A DNA stretch of 64,000 bases, from NCBI GenBank assembly GCA_947496715.1, contig CANMDT010000001.1, positions 30,799-94,798 on the forward strand. The letters run 5' to 3'. The position numbers and the translations under genes were made by a program. Origin of the DNA: Myxococcales bacterium (GTDB lineage Bacteria > Myxococcota_A > Bradymonadia > REDH01). Below are positions 7,626 to 16,743 of this stretch, piece after piece. A model generated the notes under the pieces. The model searched no databases and was not told the origin of the DNA. It worked only from the letters and a program-made list of their open reading frames with translations. Positions within the stretch are counted from its first letter, which is position 1. Every line of letters starts with the position of its first letter.

Positions 7626-9098
7626 ATGTCCAAGAAGAAGCAATACGACGACCTCTACGGTGGCGTTGGCCGAGCGATGAACTTTCGCGCCAAGCGCGTC
7701 CTCGCCCGAGAGGTAGCCGATCTGGACGGCTTCGACCTCACCGTCGACGGCAAGCCCGCACAGGTCCACGACCTCGCCATGAGCGGTCTCTCCTTTCACA
7801 CGCCGCCCGCCGACTCCTCGGCCGTCGGAGATGCCGTCGAACTCCGCGTCTGCTTCGCCGAACAGGTCATCTTCGAGGGCGCTGCACGCGTCGCACGCAT
7901 CGAAGACCTCGGCCGCAGCCGGCGCATCGCCGTTCAGCTCCTCACAGGCTTCCTCGACCTGCCGGCCATCCGCCGGGCCGACGAAGATCGCACCCTCCAA
8001 CTGCGGCTCGGCACCGGCGCAGACAAGGTCCGAGACAAGGTCCCTGCCGACTTCCGCGAGGTCAACGAGCACGCCGCTTTTTTCCTTGCCCACCACCGCC
8101 GCCTCCTCGACGAGACCGAAAACCGCTACCGCGAGCAGGGTGCCAACGGTCGCGAACTCATCGACAGGCTCGTCCAGCAGGCCTCCGATGCCATGCGACC
8201 CGAGTGGCTCGCCATCTCGAGCCGCGCCGGCGAGATCGCCCGCCCCTACCTTGAAGACACTGAGACCCGCGCCGCGATGAAGGCCTATGTAGAGACCCTC
8301 ATCACTTCGCAGCTCCTCGATGTTCCCATCGTCTCTCGCGCCTATACCAAGCCCCTCGGCTACGCTGGCGACTACCAGGTAATGAACCTCATCTTCCGCA
8401 ACGCCTACGAAGGCCGCACGGTCTTCTCACGCGTGATCAACAAGCTCTTCGTCGAGGAGTCCATCGCCGAAGGCGCCCGCGCGAGGCTCGAACTTCTCAA
8501 GAAAATCTATGCCGACGAGCTCGACCGGCGAACCGCCCTCGGAGCCACCGAGCCCTTCCGGATCATGAGCCTCGGCTGCGGCCCCGCCAAAGAGGTCTCC
8601 GACTTCGCCGACGGCCCCGATGCCTGGCCAACCCCCATCCACTGGACCCTCCTCGACCAGGACGAGCAGGTGCTCTCGCTCGCCTACAGCGAGTCCTTCA
8701 AGCGACTCACCGCACGCCGTGATGGAAGCTCCGTCCGCTGCCTCTACATGTCCTTCCAGCAGCTCATCGCAGACCCCGAAGGCTCGTTCACCGAAGAGTC
8801 CCACGACCTCGTCTACGCCTCCGGGCTCTACGACTACCTCCGCCAAAACCGGGCGAGGGAGCTCACCCGTGCCCTCTACGACAAGACCTCTCCTGGCGGT
8901 CTCTGCATCATCGCCAATGGAGCCGCCCCCTCCAAGTCGCTCTGGCCCACAGAGTTCATCCTCGACTGGACACTCATCTACCGCACCGAGGCAGAGATGC
9001 GCGACATCGCCGCAGCACTCCCCGCTGATGCAGAGGTCGAGTTCACTGCGGAGCGCGAAGGCGCCTTCTCCTTCCTCATCGCCCGCAAGCCTGGCTAG
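7626..9098 (+). CDS. PilZ-domain SAM methyltransferase, related to 3-OH-PAME synthase family (PhcB-like)
   Basis: The product has 490 residues. An N-terminal PilZ-like domain (about 20-115) shows an Arg-rich lead (FRAKRVLAR) and the DLAMSGLSF version of the D/NxSxxG motif, a c-di-GMP-binding fold. The C-terminal half is a class I SAM methyltransferase: K242PLGYAGDY, then MNLIFRNAYEG, then the SAM loop LGCGPAKE from residue 316. From memory, this KPLGYAGDY...GCGPAKE pattern is typical of proteins annotated as extracellular factor 3-hydroxypalmitic acid methyl ester biosynthesis enzymes (PhcB type), which methylate a fatty acid to make a quorum signal. The flanking receiver-kinase and six-TM hybrid kinase match the Phc gene set. 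Substrate is inferred. A c-di-GMP-gated methyltransferase would be unusual. The next gene starts 3 bases after the stop. Confidence 0.7.
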   Translation: MSKKKQYDDLYGGVGRAMNFRAKRVLAREVADLDGFDLTVDGKPAQVHDLAMSGLSFHTPPADSSAVGDAVELRVCFAEQVIFEGAARVARIEDLGRSRRIAVQLLTGFLDLPAIRRADEDRTLQLRLGTGADKVRDKVPADFREVNEHAAFFLAHHRRLLDETENRYREQGANGRELIDRLVQQASDAMRPEWLAISSRAGEIARPYLEDTETRAAMKAYVETLITSQLLDVPIVSRAYTKPLGYAGDYQVMNLIFRNAYEGRTVFSRVINKLFVEESIAEGARARLELLKKIYADELDRRTALGATEPFRIMSLGCGPAKEVSDFADGPDAWPTPIHWTLLDQDEQVLSLAYSESFKRLTARRDGSSVRCLYMSFQQLIADPEGSFTEESHDLVYASGLYDYLRQNRARELTRALYDKTSPGGLCIIANGAAPSKSLWPTEFILDWTLIYRTEAEMRDIAAALPADAEVEFTAEREGAFSFLIARKPG

Positions 9099-9101
9099 CC
9101 C

Positions 9102-11792
9102 ATGCCGCAAGCCACCGCCTCCTACCTCGTCGTCCCTGCCCTCGCGGACGCACCCCTCAGTCTCACCGACGAGGAGCAGGAGGAGTTTCGGCGTCAATCA
9201 CGGGGCATCACCAAGGCTGCACTCCAGACCGAGGCCTGGCTCGCCTTCTTCCTCATTCCCTGCTTTGGCATCCTCGATTGGGTCGTGCTGCCCGACTACT
9301 TCGGCACCTTCATGCTGCTCAGGCTCGCAGCAAGCCTCGTCTCACTCGCCACCGCCATCGCATGCCGGTCGCAGAGCGACTTCGTGCTCCGACACATCGA
9401 AACCATCTCCATCGCCTTCCACGTGAGCATCACCTCCGCCATCGCCACCATGTGCTGGTTCGATGGCGGACTCGACTCGCCCTATTACGCTGGAATGGTC
9501 CTCGTCTACCTCGGCTTCGGCCACTTCCAGCTCATGCCGCTGGCCAAGGCCGTTCTTGTCCCGGTCCTCAGCTACATCATCTACATTGCACCCGCACTCT
9601 CGGGAACGACCCACATCGCTTCGCCCGCCTCGGCCATCAACAACCAGTTCTTCCTCGTCTCCTTCGGCTTCGTAACCGTCGTCTCCTGCAACCAGAAACT
9701 CCGACTCCAGATGCGGCAGTTCCTGACCAACCGCAGCCTCGACCTCGCACGCACCGAGGCCGAGCGCGCCAACGAGAAGCTCAAGCAGCTCGACAGGATG
9801 AAGTCCCAGTTCTTCGCCAACATCACCCACGAGCTACGTACCCCGCTCACCATGATCCTCGCACCCGTCGAGTCAGCGAACGACGGCGCGCGCGGCGTTG
9901 TCCCCGCCCACCTCGCACCCACGCTCAAGGATGTCTGGCGCAACGGACTCAAGCTCCTCAAACTCATCAACGACCTCCTCGACTTCTCCAAACTCGAAGA
10001 GGGCTTCGCACGCCTCCGCATCGACGAAACAGACCTCCCCGTCTTCGTCCGACAGATCACCGGCTACGCAGCAGACATGGCCGCCAGAAAGGAGATCACC
10101 CTCTCCTTCAACATCGCAGCGGACCCCGGCACGATGCACCTCGACCATGAGAAGCTCGAGCGAATCGTCGTCAACCTCGTAGACAACGCCCTCAAGTTCA
10201 CCCCCATCGCGGGCTCCGTCGAAGTCACCATCGACTGCTCTCCCACCCACGCCTTTGTCCGCGTCAAAGACAACGGCATCGGCATCGCACCCGAAGCACT
10301 CGACCGCGTCTTCGAGCGCTTCACACAGGCGGACGGCTCCATCCATCGCCAGTTCGGTGGCACGGGAATCGGACTCGCCTTCGCCCGTGAACTCGCCCGC
10401 CTCCACGGCGGAGACATCTCCGTTACGAGCGAACCTGGCCACGGCTCCGTCTTCACACTCAGCCTCCGGCGCGGGCGTGACCACTACGACCCCAATCTCA
10501 TGGACCGGCGCAAAAATGCCGCCCCTGCCGGAGCAGCCATCCGCGGCGACGACGCCGGACCCGCAGAGTGGGCACGCCACCTCACCGAGCGTTTCGACTA
10601 CAAGTTCCAAGGCATCGACGAGGCCACCGAACGCCGTGCCGTCCCCCGCTCCGACGACGAAGGAAAAACCAGCAAGGTCCTCATCGTCGAAGACAACCCC
10701 GACATCCTGCGACTCCTTAACCTCGAACTCTCCGTCGAGCACTCCGTCTACGTCGCCAAGGATGGGCGCCAGGGCATCGAACTCGCACTTCGCGAACAGC
10801 CTGATGTCATCCTCACAGACTTCATGATGCCCGAGGTTGACGGACTCACCCTCATCCGAACCCTGCGCGCCGAGAGCCGCACCGCAGACATCCCCATCAT
10901 CATGCTCACCGCCAAAGGCGATGTAGAAGACCGCCTCGCAGCCGCAGAGGCCGGCGCAGACCTCTACCTCTCAAAGCCCTTCAGCACCCGTGAAGTCCGC
11001 GCCGCCGTCAACGCCCAGCTCAAGCGCCGCGGACGCCAGGTCGGCAACATCATCCGCGCACAGGTTCAGAGCCTCGAGCTCATCTCGGCCAGCCTCGCGC
11101 ACGAGATCCACAACCCGCTCGCCTACATCAAAAACGCCAACACCATCGTCACCGAAAACATCGAAAAACTGCTGCGCATCATCGCAGATCCGGCCCTCTC
11201 CGACGAAGAGAAAACCAAGCGTATCGAAGCAATCCGAAACAGGCTCGGCCGCTCCACCACCATCGCCGATCAGGGCGTCGAACGCATCTCCCAGATCGTC
11301 GACCTCGTCCGCCGCTACGCACGCGCCGGCTACAGCCCCGACCCCATCTCCTTCTCCATCGACGACTCCCTCCAAGACGTCCTCAGGCTCATCCACAGGC
11401 CGCACGACAGCGTCCTACTCCACGCCGAGCTCGAAGCCGGCGATGCACTCATCCGCGTCCGACCCGAAGAGCTCCATCTCGTCTGCCGCAACCTCATCCA
11501 GAACGCCGTCGAAGCCATCGGCGAACGGGGCGACGTCTGGATTGTCGCCAAACGCGAAAATGACGACATCACCATTGCCATCCGCGACAACGGACCCGGC
11601 ATCAACCGCGAGCACATGGCCCGCATCTTCACCCCCTTCTTCTCCACCAAGGAGACGGGCAAGGGCATGGGAATCGGCCTCTCCATCGCCTTCCAGATCG
11701 TCAACAATGCCGGCGGCTCCATCGAGGTCGCCAGCACCCTCGGAGAGGGAGCCACCTTCACCGTACGCATCCCGCTGATCCGTCACGCCTAG
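9102..11792 (+). CDS. Six-TM hybrid sensor: kinase-receiver-kinase (PhcS/LqsS-like input)
   Basis: This 896-residue protein has about six hydrophobic segments in residues 45-200, with a GGLDSPYYAG motif between segments 3 and 4. A coiled linker leads to kinase 1 (His243 in ITHELRTPL; ATPase motifs NLVDNALKF, DNGIGI and GTGIGLAF). A receiver follows (VLIVEDN, acceptor Asp573 in VILTDFMMP, Lys in LYLSKPFS), then a second complete kinase (His667 in SLAHEIHNPL; LIQNAVEA, DNGPGI, FTPFFSTKE, GMGIGLSIA). Six-TM kinases sense small lipophilic autoinducers in PhcS, LqsS and CqsS. The adjacent PhcB-like methyltransferase suggests this is its signal receptor. A kinase placed after the receiver suggests an internal relay in which the receiver gates the second kinase. 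The gene lies 3 bases after 9098 and is probably cotranscribed with it. Confidence 0.8.
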   Translation: MPQATASYLVVPALADAPLSLTDEEQEEFRRQSRGITKAALQTEAWLAFFLIPCFGILDWVVLPDYFGTFMLLRLAASLVSLATAIACRSQSDFVLRHIETISIAFHVSITSAIATMCWFDGGLDSPYYAGMVLVYLGFGHFQLMPLAKAVLVPVLSYIIYIAPALSGTTHIASPASAINNQFFLVSFGFVTVVSCNQKLRLQMRQFLTNRSLDLARTEAERANEKLKQLDRMKSQFFANITHELRTPLTMILAPVESANDGARGVVPAHLAPTLKDVWRNGLKLLKLINDLLDFSKLEEGFARLRIDETDLPVFVRQITGYAADMAARKEITLSFNIAADPGTMHLDHEKLERIVVNLVDNALKFTPIAGSVEVTIDCSPTHAFVRVKDNGIGIAPEALDRVFERFTQADGSIHRQFGGTGIGLAFARELARLHGGDISVTSEPGHGSVFTLSLRRGRDHYDPNLMDRRKNAAPAGAAIRGDDAGPAEWARHLTERFDYKFQGIDEATERRAVPRSDDEGKTSKVLIVEDNPDILRLLNLELSVEHSVYVAKDGRQGIELALREQPDVILTDFMMPEVDGLTLIRTLRAESRTADIPIIMLTAKGDVEDRLAAAEAGADLYLSKPFSTREVRAAVNAQLKRRGRQVGNIIRAQVQSLELISASLAHEIHNPLAYIKNANTIVTENIEKLLRIIADPALSDEEKTKRIEAIRNRLGRSTTIADQGVERISQIVDLVRRYARAGYSPDPISFSIDDSLQDVLRLIHRPHDSVLLHAELEAGDALIRVRPEELHLVCRNLIQNAVEAIGERGDVWIVAKRENDDITIAIRDNGPGINREHMARIFTPFFSTKETGKGMGIGLSIAFQIVNNAGGSIEVASTLGEGATFTVRIPLIRHA

Positions 11793-11799
11793 TTCGCTC

Positions 11800-11829
11800 T
11801 TGGCCTCACCGCGCCGAGTCTGGTAGCCC
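11800..11829 (+). promoter_or_regulatory. Candidate thrABC promoter
   Basis: TTGGCC and TAGCCC lie 18 bases apart in the 62-base gap before thrA, leaving a leader of about 20 bases. No attenuator, leader peptide or Thr-codon run is visible in that short space, so E. coli-type attenuation is unlikely. Confidence 0.4.
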
Positions 11830-11854
11830 GCATGCGCTTCATCCTGAGGATTTC

Positions 11855-14371
11855 ATGCGCAATCTCACCATCCATAAGTTCGGCGGCACAAGCGTAGGCT
11901 CGGCAGAGCGACTCACCGCCGCCGCCGCCATCATCGCCGCCTCGCAGACCCCTGCGCTTGTCGTCACCTCTGCCATGAGCGGAACCACCGACGCCCTCCT
12001 GCGCGCCATCTTCGCCGCCGCCGACGGACGCGCAAATGAAGCCCGCGCCGAGGTGGGAAGCGTCACGCTCCGACACCTCGAAACGCTCACCGCCCTCAAC
12101 GACGCCAGCGGTCAAACGGGCACCCGCATCGGCCTCCTCTGCGACGAACTCACCCACCTCATCGAGGCCATCGTCGCCCTTGGTGAAGCGAGCCCCCGCT
12201 CCAAGGACCGCATCGTTTCCGTCGGCGAAAAGCTCGCCGCCGAGCTCCTCACACACGCGCTCCAAAGCGCCGGCCGACAGGCCCTCCCCCTCAGCGCAGA
12301 CACCTTCCTCGAAACCGACGCCCGCTTCACCCAGGCGAGCCCCATCCCCCACATCACCGCAGGCCGCATCCGCCGCGCCCTCACGCCCCACCTCGACGCA
12401 GGGCTCACCCCCGTCGTGACCGGCTTCATCGGCTGCTCCGCTGAGGGACACACCACCACGCTCGGACGCGGCGGCAGCGACTTCTCTGCCACCCTCATCG
12501 GTGCCGCGCTCGGAGCCGCCGACATCATCATCTGGACCGATGTCCCCGGCGTCTTCACCGCCAACCCCCGCATCGTCCCCGAAGCCCTCGCCATCCCCCA
12601 GCTCCACCACCGCGAGGCCGCCGAACTCTCCTTCTACGGCGCAAAAGTCCTCCACCAGCGCACCATCCAGCCCGTCAGCGGAACCGACGCCCGCGTCTGG
12701 ATCAAGAGCTCCTTCGAGCCCCACCTCGAGGGCACCCTTGTCGACCGCAACCAGCTCATCGGCTCACACCCCGTAAAGGCCATCAGCGCCGTGCCCGGTC
12801 AGGCCATCGTCAACGTCGAGGGCCGCGGCATGGCCGGCGTCCCCGGCATCGCCGCACGCATCTTCGGCGCCCTCGCCCGCCACGAAATCAGCGTTACTCT
12901 CATCTGCCAGTCGAGCTCCGAAGCCTCCATCTGCTTCGCCATCCCAAGCGCTGAAGTCGCCTCCGCCGAGGCTGCGCTCAAGCAGGAGTTCCGCCTCGAA
13001 CTCGCCGAAGGCTCTATCGACGACATCACCATCCTCCCCGACTGCGGCATCCTCGCCGTCGTCGGACTCGGCATGGCCCACACGACGGGCGTCGCGGCAC
13101 GCGTCATGACCGCGCTCGCCAAGCAGGGCGTCAGCCTCATCGCCATCGCCCAGGCCTCCTCGGAGCTCAACATCTCCGTCGTCATCCGCGAGTCCGAAAT
13201 CCCCGCCGCCACCCGCGCCCTCCACCGGGCCTTCGAACTCCACCGCCTCGACACCGGCAAAGACGCCGGCGGCCACCTCGACATCATCCTCTTCGGCGTC
13301 GGAAAAATCGCCCGCGCCCTCGTCGAGAACCTCGACCGCCACGCCCCCACCATCCGCGCTCGCTACGGCCTCATCCCCCGCCTCGTCGCCGTCGGCGACC
13401 GCTCCGGCTACCTCCTGCAGCCCTCCGGTCTCGACGCAACCAGCATCGCCGACCTCCTCCGCATCAAGGCAGCGGGCGGCCCCATCACCGACCTCGCCGG
13501 CGCCACCGCCTCCACCGACCCACGCGACCTCCTCCGCGCGGCGCTCCGCTACCGCCTCTCCCACCCCACCCTCGTCGACCTCTCCGACGCCGCGGTCGCC
13601 GCCGACCTCTACGACCTCGCCTTCGCCGAGGGCTGCGACGTCGTCACCGCCAACAAGAAGCCACTGGCCACACCGCCTGAGCGCTACAACGCCATGCGCC
13701 AGCTCCAGCAGACGGGTGCCCGCATCCTCCGCGCAGAGGCCACCGTCGGCGCAGGCCTCCCTGTCATCGACACCCTCGAGATGCTCATCGCCACCGGCGA
13801 CCGCATCCACCGCGTCGACGGCTCCCTCTCCGGAACCCTCGCCTTCCTCATGGAGCGCCTCGAGTCCGGCCAGCCCTTCTCCGAGGCCGTCCGCGACGCC
13901 GAGGCCGGCGGCTACACCGAACCCGACCCGGTCGCCGACCTCACAGGCGACGACGTGGTCCGCAAGGCCATCATCATCTCCCGCATCGGCGGCCTCTCAC
14001 CGGGCCACATCGAGATCGAGCAGGAGGGCTGGGTCGACGGCTCCCTCGCAGGCCTCCCCCTCCCCCTCCTCCTCGAACGCCTCAAGGAGTTCGACGCCCC
14101 CATCGCTGCCCGCCTCGCGGCCGCACGCGAACGCGGCGAAGTCATCCGCTTCGTCGCCAGCGTCGAGCCCGGCCGCATCCGCGTCGGCCCGCAGTCGCTC
14201 CCCCTCGACGCCCCGCTCGCCCGCCTCGCCCGCACCGACAACATGATCGTCATCTCCTCCGAGCGCTACGACCAGCGCCCGCTCGTCGTCACCGGTCCCG
14301 GCGCCGGCGTCCAGGTCACCGCCATGGGCGTCCTCAGCGACATCCTCCGCATCATCGCCGAGCGAGGCTGA
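11855..14371 (+). CDS. thrA: Bifunctional aspartate kinase / homoserine dehydrogenase
   Basis: The 838-residue product phosphorylates aspartate and later reduces aspartate semialdehyde to homoserine, the first and third steps toward threonine. The aspartokinase domain begins at KFGGTSVGS (residues 6-14) and includes GRGGSDFSA. Two ACT-type regulatory segments follow in the middle (around GQAIVNVEGRGMAG and GIAARIFGAL, then GVAARVMTAL), which normally bind threonine as feedback inhibitor. The homoserine dehydrogenase domain begins near residue 470 (IILFGVGKIARAL) and includes VTANKKPLA and EATVGAGLPV. The length matches ThrA of E. coli (820). The ATG follows a GAGGA site. It is first gene of a tight thrABC operon; thrB starts 2 bases after the stop. 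Confidence 0.96.
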   Translation: MRNLTIHKFGGTSVGSAERLTAAAAIIAASQTPALVVTSAMSGTTDALLRAIFAAADGRANEARAEVGSVTLRHLETLTALNDASGQTGTRIGLLCDELTHLIEAIVALGEASPRSKDRIVSVGEKLAAELLTHALQSAGRQALPLSADTFLETDARFTQASPIPHITAGRIRRALTPHLDAGLTPVVTGFIGCSAEGHTTTLGRGGSDFSATLIGAALGAADIIIWTDVPGVFTANPRIVPEALAIPQLHHREAAELSFYGAKVLHQRTIQPVSGTDARVWIKSSFEPHLEGTLVDRNQLIGSHPVKAISAVPGQAIVNVEGRGMAGVPGIAARIFGALARHEISVTLICQSSSEASICFAIPSAEVASAEAALKQEFRLELAEGSIDDITILPDCGILAVVGLGMAHTTGVAARVMTALAKQGVSLIAIAQASSELNISVVIRESEIPAATRALHRAFELHRLDTGKDAGGHLDIILFGVGKIARALVENLDRHAPTIRARYGLIPRLVAVGDRSGYLLQPSGLDATSIADLLRIKAAGGPITDLAGATASTDPRDLLRAALRYRLSHPTLVDLSDAAVAADLYDLAFAEGCDVVTANKKPLATPPERYNAMRQLQQTGARILRAEATVGAGLPVIDTLEMLIATGDRIHRVDGSLSGTLAFLMERLESGQPFSEAVRDAEAGGYTEPDPVADLTGDDVVRKAIIISRIGGLSPGHIEIEQEGWVDGSLAGLPLPLLLERLKEFDAPIAARLAAARERGEVIRFVASVEPGRIRVGPQSLPLDAPLARLARTDNMIVISSERYDQRPLVVTGPGAGVQVTAMGVLSDILRIIAERG

Positions 14372-14373
14372 CC

Positions 14374-15318
14374 ATGCGCGCCGCCGCCCGCACCTGCTTC
14401 GCACCCGCGACCGTCTCCAACCTCGGCCCCGGCTTCGACCTCCTCGGCCTCGCCATCGAGGGCATCGGCGATACCGTCACCGCCCGCCTCACCGCAGACC
14501 CCGGCGTCACCGTCGAGCGCATCTTCGGCGACAACGGACGCCTCTCGCTCCTGCCCGCCGAAAACACCGCCGCCATCGCGGCCACCAGCACCCTCCGGCT
14601 CGCACACCGCACCGAAGGCATCGCCCTCACCATCCACAAGGGCATGCCCCTCGGCTCCGGCCTCGGCTCCTCCGCAGCCAGCGCCGCGGCCGCCGCACTC
14701 GCGGTCAACCTGCTGCTCGGCTCCCCCCTCAAGCGCTCCGAACTCGTCGCAGCCGTCCTCGACGCAGAAGAGGCCGTCTCCGGTCGCCACGCCGACAACG
14801 CCGCCCCCGCCCTCCTCGGCGGCCTCGTCCTCGTCCGCTCCCTCGACCCCATCGACATCCTCCGACTCCCCATCCCCCCAGACCTCTTCGTCGCCGTCGT
14901 GACCCCGGACTGCGAGGTCTCCACCCGCGCCGCGCGCGAGCTCCTGCCCAAGCAGATCCCCCTCCGCGCCCGCACCGAGAACGCAGCCAACATCGCCTCC
15001 TTCGTCGCCGCCTGTTACACCCGCGACCTCGGCCTCCTCGCGGCCTCCATCGTCGACCCTGTCGTCACCACGCCGCGACTCGGCCTCATCCCCGGTGGCG
15101 CAGCCGCCCTCGACGCAGCGCAGGCCGCAGGCGCCCTCGCCAGCTCCATCAGCGGCTCAGGCCCCTCCCTCTTCGCCCTCTGCCACACCCGCGCCACCGC
15201 GCAGCGCGCCGCCGCCGCCATGGTCGCCGCCTTCGCTGCTCACAACCTCGCAGCAAAGCCCGTCATCTCTCCCGCCGACGGCCGCGGCGCGCGCGAAGTG
15301 CAGGACCCGCTCGCATGA
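14374..15318 (+). CDS. thrB: Homoserine kinase
   Basis: This 314-residue GHMP-family kinase phosphorylates homoserine to O-phosphohomoserine using ATP. It opens with the family strand FAPATVSNLGPGFD. The glycine-rich ATP loop PLGSGLGSSAASAAAAALA lies near residues 90-108, and SISGSGPSLFAL is the C-terminal GHMP motif. The length matches ThrB proteins (about 310). It sits between thrA (2-base gap) and thrC (4-base ATGA overlap), so translational coupling is likely. Confidence 0.96.
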   Translation: MRAAARTCFAPATVSNLGPGFDLLGLAIEGIGDTVTARLTADPGVTVERIFGDNGRLSLLPAENTAAIAATSTLRLAHRTEGIALTIHKGMPLGSGLGSSAASAAAAALAVNLLLGSPLKRSELVAAVLDAEEAVSGRHADNAAPALLGGLVLVRSLDPIDILRLPIPPDLFVAVVTPDCEVSTRAARELLPKQIPLRARTENAANIASFVAACYTRDLGLLAASIVDPVVTTPRLGLIPGGAAALDAAQAAGALASSISGSGPSLFALCHTRATAQRAAAAMVAAFAAHNLAAKPVISPADGRGAREVQDPLA

Positions 15319-16652
15319 ACCAGCCCATCCCCGACGCCCCCTGGCTCCTCCGCTGTGTCGGCTGCGCTGCCACCTACCCCGCCCTCGAGGTCCGCTTCTT
15401 CTGTGGCTGCGGCTCCCTCCTCGAGGTCGAGCACACCCACACCCGCGAACTCCTCGACGAGGCCCTCGCGCCCCACCGCCACGCCCCCAACCGGCAGCCC
15501 ACCTCGGTCACAGACCTGTTCGATCTGCGCCGCGCCTCCAACGCTGCGATCGACCGCTCCGGCGTCTGGCGCTTCCGCGAACTCCTCCTCCCCCTCGCCG
15601 CCGAACACATCGTCACCAAGCCTGAGGGCAACACCAACCTCTACTGCGACGCCCGCCTCTCTGCCTACACTGGCGTCCACAACCTGGTCGTCAAACACGA
15701 GGGCGAAAACCCCACCGGCTCCTTCAAAGACCGCGGCATGACCGCCGGCATCTCCGTCGCCAAGCGGCTCGGCATGAAGGCCGTCGCCTGCGCCTCCACC
15801 GGCAACACCTCCGCCGCCATGGCCTCCTACGCCGCCCAGGCCGGCATGCGCGCCTTCGTCTTCATCCCCGCCGGCAAAATCGCCTTCGGAAAGCTGGCCC
15901 AAGCCCTCGCCTACGGCGCAACCACCCTCCAGATCGACGGCGACTTCGACGCCGCCATGGAGCTCGTCCAGCAGGTCTGCACCAGCGAGGGTATCTACCT
16001 CCTCAACTCCGCCAACCCCTTCCGCATCGAGGGCCAGAAGGCCATCGGCTTCGAGCTCCTCCAAGACCTCGGCTGGACCGTCCCCGACTGGGTCATCCTC
16101 CCCGGCGGAAACCTCGGCAACGCCAGCGCACTCTTCAAGGGCCTCTCCCAACTCAAGGCGCTCGGCCTCATCAGCCGGCTGCCCCGCATCGCGGTCATCC
16201 AGGCCGAAGGCGCCAGCCCCCTCGCCCGCTCCTTCCTCAACAAGACCCCCTACGCGCCCCAACCCAACGCCAATACCATCGCCACCGCCATCCGCATCGG
16301 CGCACCCGTCTCCATCCAGAAGTGCCAGCGCGCCATCGCAGAGACCGACGGCTGGGCCGACCTCGTCACCGACGCAGAAATCCTCGACGCCAAGGCCGTC
16401 CTCGACGCCTCCGGCATCGGCGCAGAACCTGCCTCCTGCGCCTCCATCGCCGGACTCCGCAAGCTCGTCGCAAAGGGCATCATCAAGCCCGGAGAGTCGG
16501 TCGCTGCCATCCTCACAGGACACCTCCTCAAAGACCCCGACGCAGTCGTCGACTACCACGCTGCAGAACCCTCCCCAGACCGCCCCAGAGCCAACCGCCC
16601 CATCCGCGTCCAAGGCTCCCTCGACGAGGTCATCGCACTCCTCCGCAAATAG
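15315..16652 (+). CDS. thrC: Threonine synthase
   Basis: This 445-residue PLP enzyme converts O-phosphohomoserine to threonine, the last step of the pathway. An N-terminal ribbon-like stretch (LRCVGCAATYP, then FFCGCGSLLEVEH) has two Cys pairs that may bind zinc, as in the class of threonine synthases found in plants, archaea and many bacteria. The PLP lysine lies in NPTGSFKDRGM, and the phosphate-binding loop is probably STGNTSAAMASYA. GGNLGNASAL is the second conserved loop. The start overlaps the thrB stop (ATGA). No terminator is obvious after the gene. Confidence 0.95.
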   Translation: MNQPIPDAPWLLRCVGCAATYPALEVRFFCGCGSLLEVEHTHTRELLDEALAPHRHAPNRQPTSVTDLFDLRRASNAAIDRSGVWRFRELLLPLAAEHIVTKPEGNTNLYCDARLSAYTGVHNLVVKHEGENPTGSFKDRGMTAGISVAKRLGMKAVACASTGNTSAAMASYAAQAGMRAFVFIPAGKIAFGKLAQALAYGATTLQIDGDFDAAMELVQQVCTSEGIYLLNSANPFRIEGQKAIGFELLQDLGWTVPDWVILPGGNLGNASALFKGLSQLKALGLISRLPRIAVIQAEGASPLARSFLNKTPYAPQPNANTIATAIRIGAPVSIQKCQRAIAETDGWADLVTDAEILDAKAVLDASGIGAEPASCASIAGLRKLVAKGIIKPGESVAAILTGHLLKDPDAVVDYHAAEPSPDRPRANRPIRVQGSLDEVIALLRK

Positions 16653-16673
16653 CCCCCGTCGCCGCTCACCCGC

Positions 16674-16701
16674 TTGCGTCTCGCCCAAAATCCGTTAGGC
16701 A
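16674..16701 (+). promoter_or_regulatory. Candidate promoter before the 54-residue peptide and ffh
   Basis: TTGCGT and TAGGCA are 16 bases apart and sit between the thrC stop and the small gene at 16744. It could drive the small gene and ffh together. Confidence 0.35.
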
Positions 16702-16743
16702 AGAGACCCTCAAATCGTACCGCCTTTCAACCGCAGGCAGACC

